From Thermoplasmata archaeon (GTDB lineage: Archaea > Thermoplasmatota > DTKX01 > GCA-020343715), in the NCBI GenBank assembly GCA_020343715.1, contig CP070808.1, positions 270,212 through 275,672 of the forward strand: DNA of 5,461 nt, read 5' to 3'. Both the position numbers and the translations under genes were made by a program. Each line of letters begins with the position of its first letter. The stretch's first letter is position 1. Positions 3,701-5,461 of this stretch are shown one piece after another. The notes beneath the pieces are model-generated. The model was not told the DNA's origin, did no database searches, and was given only the letters and a program-made list of their open reading frames with translations.

Positions 3701-5461
3701 ATGGGCGACGGCAGCAGGACGCTGCCCGACGCGCCCGACCACTCCCTCCCCACCTCCGGGGCGGCCGGTCTGGCCATCGCCGACCTGGACGGCAAGGGCT
3801 GGCTGGACGTGGTCTTCGCCTGCGCCGTCAACGAGTCGGTGGCGTACCTGTCCAGTGGTTCGGGCTACGACCCGGCCTCCAGCATGGAGCTCCCAACCAA
3901 GGACGCGAGGGACGTGGACCTGACCCCCTGGCTGGAGGACGGCCACGTGGCATACATGTCCGAGACCATAACCCTCAACCCTGTCCAGGTGGGAGCACTG
4001 CACACCCTCTCGTACATGGTCGAGATGGCAGACACCCTGGAGGGCACCCTGAGCCTCATCGACGCCGACACCTGGGACCCGCTGGCGTCCACCGACCTGA
4101 TGGACGGTGAGCACGACTGGGACGTGTCCGAGGCCTTCAAGCTAAAGGAGCACGGCTCGTTCAAGGTCATGGTCACCCTCGACGGGATACAGCCCGGCGA
4201 CCAGTTCTCCCTCTACAGGGTCGCGTTCAACTGGACCGACAGGGTGTTCATGCCCCCGGTGGTCAGGGACATCCACGTGTCCGATGACAGGGTCTACAGG
4301 ACCCAGTCGTCCCTCATCACCCTGGACCTGTTCGACGAGTTCGACCCCGAGAAGGACCTCCGCATCACCGTCAACAGCCGCCTCAACGGCACCGAGGAGT
4401 GGGGCTACAAGACCATCTCCAAGTACAGCTTCGACGGCGAGCACTGGACGGTGGAGATCCGACCCAAGGTCGACGCCCCCCTAGGGATGTACGACTACCG
4501 GATCAGGGTGCGAGACTCCGACGACATGCTCTCCGAGGACTTCGTCTTCGGGGGCATCGTCACCGTGCTCAACAACCTGCCCACCGAGCCCAAGGTGCAG
4601 CTCATGCCCGCGAGGCCCGTGGCGAACCTGGACCTCCAGGTGGAGCTGGTGACCCGGTCGTCGGACATCGAGTCCAACGCCCTGACCTACATCTACCGCT
4701 GGTACAGGGACGGGGCCCTGGTGGAGGAGCTGACCTCCGACTCCGTCCCCGCCGAGATGCTGAACAAGAGCGAGAACTGGTCCGTCGAGGTCTCCGCCTT
4801 CGACGGCGAGGAGGAGGGCCCGAGGACCAAGGCCTGGTCCCTCATCCACAACGCCGCCCCCTACGTGAAGCACCACATGCCCGACCCGGACATGATGGAG
4901 GACACCAGCGACTCCGAGTGGCTGAACCTCACGACCGCCTTCGGCGACCCTGACGGGGACTCGCTGACCTGGTCGGTCGGATCGGTGCCCCAGCACCTGA
5001 CGGTCACCATCGACCACGAGACCGGCACGGTCACCATCGTCCCTGAGGCCGACTGGAACGGCGCGGAGAACGTGACCTTCGTCGCCTCCGACGGTGAGCT
5101 CCAGGTGTCCCAGGAGGTCGAGGTGATCGTGCACCCGGTCAACGACGCCCCCAAGTACGTGGCCGTGGACGGCAACCCCATCGTCTCCGACCCGGTGACC
5201 TACTCCCTCCAGCAGGGAGGCCTGCTGGTCATCGACGTGACAGTGCTGGACGTGGAGGGCGACGAGCTGGTGTTCACGGTGAACACCACCGCCGTGGAGC
5301 TGGACGACAGGACGGGCGAGATCCGCTTCTCCCCCAGCATCGACGTGATCGGCACCCTCCGGTTCGGCCTCAAGGTCTACGACCTGTCCTCCCCGGACGT
5401 GAAGGTCCCCCTCAACTTCTCCATCACCGTGGAGAACGAGAACGACCCCATGGACGACCCC
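680..5461 (+). CDS. Giant secreted modular surface protein with two VCBS/FG-GAP propellers and cadherin-like repeats, 3' end missing
   Basis: One uninterrupted frame of 1594 codons runs to the window edge without a stop. The ATG at 680 is the earliest possible start (in-frame TGA immediately before it) and has a GAGGTG site. Domain order: signal peptide (1 to about 36); beta domain copy 1 (about 52-188); propeller 1 (about 228-589); beta domain copy 2 (about 590-682); propeller 2 (about 716-1096); beta domain copy 3 (about 1097-1190); two Ig-like domains (about 1191-1299 and 1300-1393); two cadherin-like repeats (about 1391-1491 and 1492-1594). Twelve D-x-[DN]-x-x-G-x-x-[DE] loops mark the propeller blades, eleven of them with an acidic residue at the fifth place. 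Many N-x-[ST] sequons suggest N-glycosylation. Such architecture belongs to cell-surface or extracellular adhesion and ligand-binding proteins; no catalytic motif is visible, so an enzyme role is not supported. The missing C-terminus probably holds more repeats and a membrane or surface anchor. The ligand is unknown. Confidence 0.93.
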   Translation, partial: MRRNDIRAIAIALLGLALMLPGMPLPGGVSGDAEAAGGSDLVPDEAPMWADEYDDSTKVYIPPGGLVGVELSGGAVQLIPGRAGGWIASEVITSPTGYRYDYIVLVAETPGDSRVEISILDATEEASQVGFANATIPNFVKVEGTDLSVYAIAPTTYPEVRIQVNLVAEGGDSPRLLSTTLYYIGLEEWFDDFLGDAKLKEHKGINFTDGALEVNLTKKGVAGGPGVYDDYPPIVFACSMADFQVAYPNSARSDYLGLSGISIDGYGYGLDIDDLNGDGYLDLVVATNVQKVHILWGDDTGSWSTTGKTDIDISAAYDIATGDFDGDGWVDIAVACYSSSLTVSSKIFLNKEDGEFNSVADTTFTDIESRDLVVGDLNGDGYDDLVLDQSTGVFIYEGSADGVDTTSDMVIANNPNDIHLEDLDGDGYLDLAMGDRNNGKSNIYMGTASGMDTTPDHQLAWTGTFCYGVNAGDFNGDGYKDIVYVGYNSGDFPVYIFEGTSNGWPDSKRHSGVIADYTYSVEMIDIDQDGKEEIVMGWYDTSATEYKWSYIKGATTWPTGFTKTWSGEYILDIAVAIPKNGGGARTYRGSLETNQISIGQDKKWDMLKLEGTLPQNTTAKVSILDGQGRPIMGYQGLESMNVDLSGITGTKTISVQVTLTSEFNWTTPVLDSLTVKWMDLRTWRDEFYGMAKIDSLLNMKVIDGALVASPPPADSIQMIFAEFDVPDQPGLLSTSVESGPSQGMSDPRMSLPKYMTAVDVADVNGDGLMDLAYARLWAGPNSYQTSSPLYLGYPAGYRATPDHEFDTTGAVDVLLEDLNGDGYTDVVFAQNRDGDFFAVQSTLFWGTATGWSSVPDVEFVTTGASGVDAADLDGDGDMDLVFSCYKGASTSTDSMVFLQESAGFCGTTPDHRLPTKGASGLAVGDIDGDGNNDIVFANSFSGGFAEIDSFVYWGQSGGGYETTPGTLPTVGASAVTMADLDDDGNLDVVFANAQDNNQDPYVDSFVYMGDGSRTLPDAPDHSLPTSGAAGLAIADLDGKGWLDVVFACAVNESVAYLSSGSGYDPASSMELPTKDARDVDLTPWLEDGHVAYMSETITLNPVQVGALHTLSYMVEMADTLEGTLSLIDADTWDPLASTDLMDGEHDWDVSEAFKLKEHGSFKVMVTLDGIQPGDQFSLYRVAFNWTDRVFMPPVVRDIHVSDDRVYRTQSSLITLDLFDEFDPEKDLRITVNSRLNGTEEWGYKTISKYSFDGEHWTVEIRPKVDAPLGMYDYRIRVRDSDDMLSEDFVFGGIVTVLNNLPTEPKVQLMPARPVANLDLQVELVTRSSDIESNALTYIYRWYRDGALVEELTSDSVPAEMLNKSENWSVEVSAFDGEEEGPRTKAWSLIHNAAPYVKHHMPDPDMMEDTSDSEWLNLTTAFGDPDGDSLTWSVGSVPQHLTVTIDHETGTVTIVPEADWNGAENVTFVASDGELQVSQEVEVIVHPVNDAPKYVAVDGNPIVSDPVTYSLQQGGLLVIDVTVLDVEGDELVFTVNTTAVELDDRTGEIRFSPSIDVIGTLRFGLKVYDLSSPDVKVPLNFSITVENENDPMDDP
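833..1243 (+). other. Beta domain copy 1 (residues about 52-188)
   Basis: This is an alternating beta-strand region with the landmark V-E-I-S-I-L-D-A (115-122), ending in a strand before W189. The following header W-F-D-D-F-L-G-D-A-K (189-198) and DGAL lead into the first propeller. The same order of landmarks recurs near residues 621-692 (VSILDG, then W-R-D-E-F-Y-G-M-A-K) and, without the header, near 1124-1185 (LSLIDA, then FNWTD). It resembles a jelly-roll or Ig-like carbohydrate-binding fold, but I cannot name the family. Confidence 0.55.
1361..2446 (+). repeat. VCBS/FG-GAP beta-propeller 1, seven blades
   Basis: Six calcium-loop motifs start at D274 (DLNGDGYLD), D323 (DFDGDGWVD), D376 (DLNGDGYDD), D422 (DLDGDGYLD), D473 (DFNGDGYKD) and D525 (DIDQDGKEE), spaced 46-53 residues. 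The first five keep all acidic or Asn ligands, while the sixth ends in Glu instead of Asp. A seventh blade fits at residue 575, fifty residues on, where GEYILDIAVAIPKN aligns with the strand before the loop but the loop itself is lost. Seven blades is the usual number for integrin-like FG-GAP propellers. This region probably binds a protein or glycan and needs calcium for folding. Confidence 0.85.
2447..2725 (+). other. Beta domain copy 2 (residues about 590-682)
   Basis: This second copy of the domain preceding propeller 1 has VSILDG at 621-626 and a terminal strand LTVKWMD (W677). It is followed by the header W-R-D-E-F-Y-G-M-A-K (683-692) and I-D-G-A-L (702-706), matching W-F-D-D-F-L-G-D-A-K (189-198) and DGAL of the first unit. 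The ILD landmark is 504 residues after its first occurrence. Confidence 0.55.
2825..3967 (+). repeat. VCBS/FG-GAP beta-propeller 2, seven blades
   Basis: Calcium-loop motifs start at D762 (DVNGDGLMD), D817 (DLNGDGYTD), D871 (DLDGDGDMD), D925 (DIDGDGNND), D979 (DLDDDGNLD) and D1035 (DLDGKGWLD), spaced 54-56 residues. In the sixth, Lys1039 replaces the Asp at the fifth loop position, so calcium binding there is doubtful. A seventh blade at about 1071-1096 keeps the LPT start but has PWLEDGHVAYM in place of the loop. Blades 4-7 share the lead-in L-P-T, mostly followed by x-G-A, and the inter-loop segments carry W-G or M-G turns typical of FG-GAP blades. The blades are more alike than in propeller 1, suggesting more recent amplification. 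Confidence 0.85.
3968..4249 (+). other. Beta domain copy 3 (residues about 1097-1190)
   Basis: The region carries LSLIDA at 1124-1129, 503 residues after the VSILDG of copy 2, and a closing strand VAFNWTD (W1185) matching LTVKWMD of copy 2. Unlike the first two copies it is not followed by the W-x-D-x-F header or by a propeller, so it ends the repeated part of the protein. Similarity is at pattern level only. Confidence 0.45.
4250..4858 (+). other. Two Ig-like domains (residues about 1191-1393)
   Basis: The first (about 1191-1299) contains strands ending in GMYDYRIRVRDSDD, a Y-x-Y-x-I-x-V-x-D pattern usual for the last strands of Ig or fibronectin-like folds in archaeal surface proteins. The second (1300-1393) begins NNLPTEPKV, has LTYIYRWYRDG with the conserved strand Trp followed by a D-G turn, and ends WSVEVSAFDGEEEGP. 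They probably serve as spacers that carry the propellers away from the cell surface. Exact Pfam families are not assigned. Confidence 0.6.
4850..5461 (+). repeat. Two cadherin-like (tandem-95/Big_9-type) repeats, second at the window edge
   Basis: Repeat 1 starts NAAP (1391-1394). It has the calcium-type D-P-D-G-D (1423-1427), ATP-independent adhesion-type DWNG (1458-1461) and ASDG ending at 1472, and it closes with VNDAP (1487-1491). Repeat 2 has the weaker D-V-E-G-D (1524-1528), the strand phrase GEIRFSPS, and closes with VENENDP (1584-1590). These landmarks are the standard signature of tandem cadherin-like repeats in bacterial and archaeal adhesins. The VNDAP and NENDP boundaries show that a further repeat should follow beyond the window. 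Confidence 0.75.

Noticed and set aside
1361..3967. Regular repeats considered as a CRISPR array
   Set aside because: The period is about 140-170 bases, matches codon phase, and encodes the calcium loops of propeller blades; there are no identical direct repeats with unique spacers.
3005..4114. Long minus-strand open frame (369 codons) opposite propeller 2
   Set aside because: Its translation is a low-complexity Val/Gly/His/Asp-rich antisense image of the D-G-D-G repeats. The plus frame has recognisable domains throughout, and GC-rich codon bias removes stops on the other strand.
4399..4953. Arg/Gly-rich plus-strand frames inside the giant gene, such as this one
   Set aside because: They are +1/+2 shadows of the giant gene with Arg/Pro/Gly-rich composition and no independent start signals.

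Overview
The window looks archaeal. Both gene starts have archaeal-type signals: a TATA box about 27 bases before an ATG with no room for a leader on the minus strand, and a BRE/TATA-like box plus a GAGGTG ribosome-binding site on the plus strand. Arginine is often encoded by AGG, base composition in the main gene is GC-rich, and the encoded product is a large secreted protein rich in N-x-S/T sequons, with calcium-loop propellers and cadherin-like repeats. This style is common in Thermoplasmatota and related Euryarchaeota. That placement is an inference from style; no rRNA or other phylogenetic marker is present.

Layout: positions 1-123 hold the first 41 codons of a minus-strand gene that leaves the window at its left edge and resembles the N-terminus of an IS200/IS605-type OrfB (TnpB). 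Its TATA box (147-154) and an imperfect hairpin (179-226) lie in an AT-rich stretch that ends near 240, where composition changes abruptly. This fits the left end of an insertion element. Positions 240-679 are mostly non-coding. They contain a doubtful 65-codon minus-strand reading frame (330-527), a promoter-like box at 543-555, an inverted repeat at 554-571 and a GC-rich leader.

From 680 to the last base (5461) a single plus-strand reading frame runs for 1594 codons without a stop and continues beyond the window. It encodes a giant exported modular protein. In order it has a signal peptide, a beta domain, a seven-bladed VCBS/FG-GAP propeller, a second copy of the beta domain, a second propeller, a third beta domain, two Ig-like domains, and two cadherin-like (tandem-95/Big_9-type) repeats, the last reaching the window edge. 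The [beta domain + propeller] unit is repeated with a period of about 504 residues. Both propellers have six calcium-loop blades and a seventh blade that has lost the loop.

The two genes show no functional link. The left part looks like a mobile element inserted upstream of a surface protein gene. Many long reading frames opposite or out of frame with the big gene are by-products of its GC-rich, Asp/Gly/Thr-rich codons and are not annotated.
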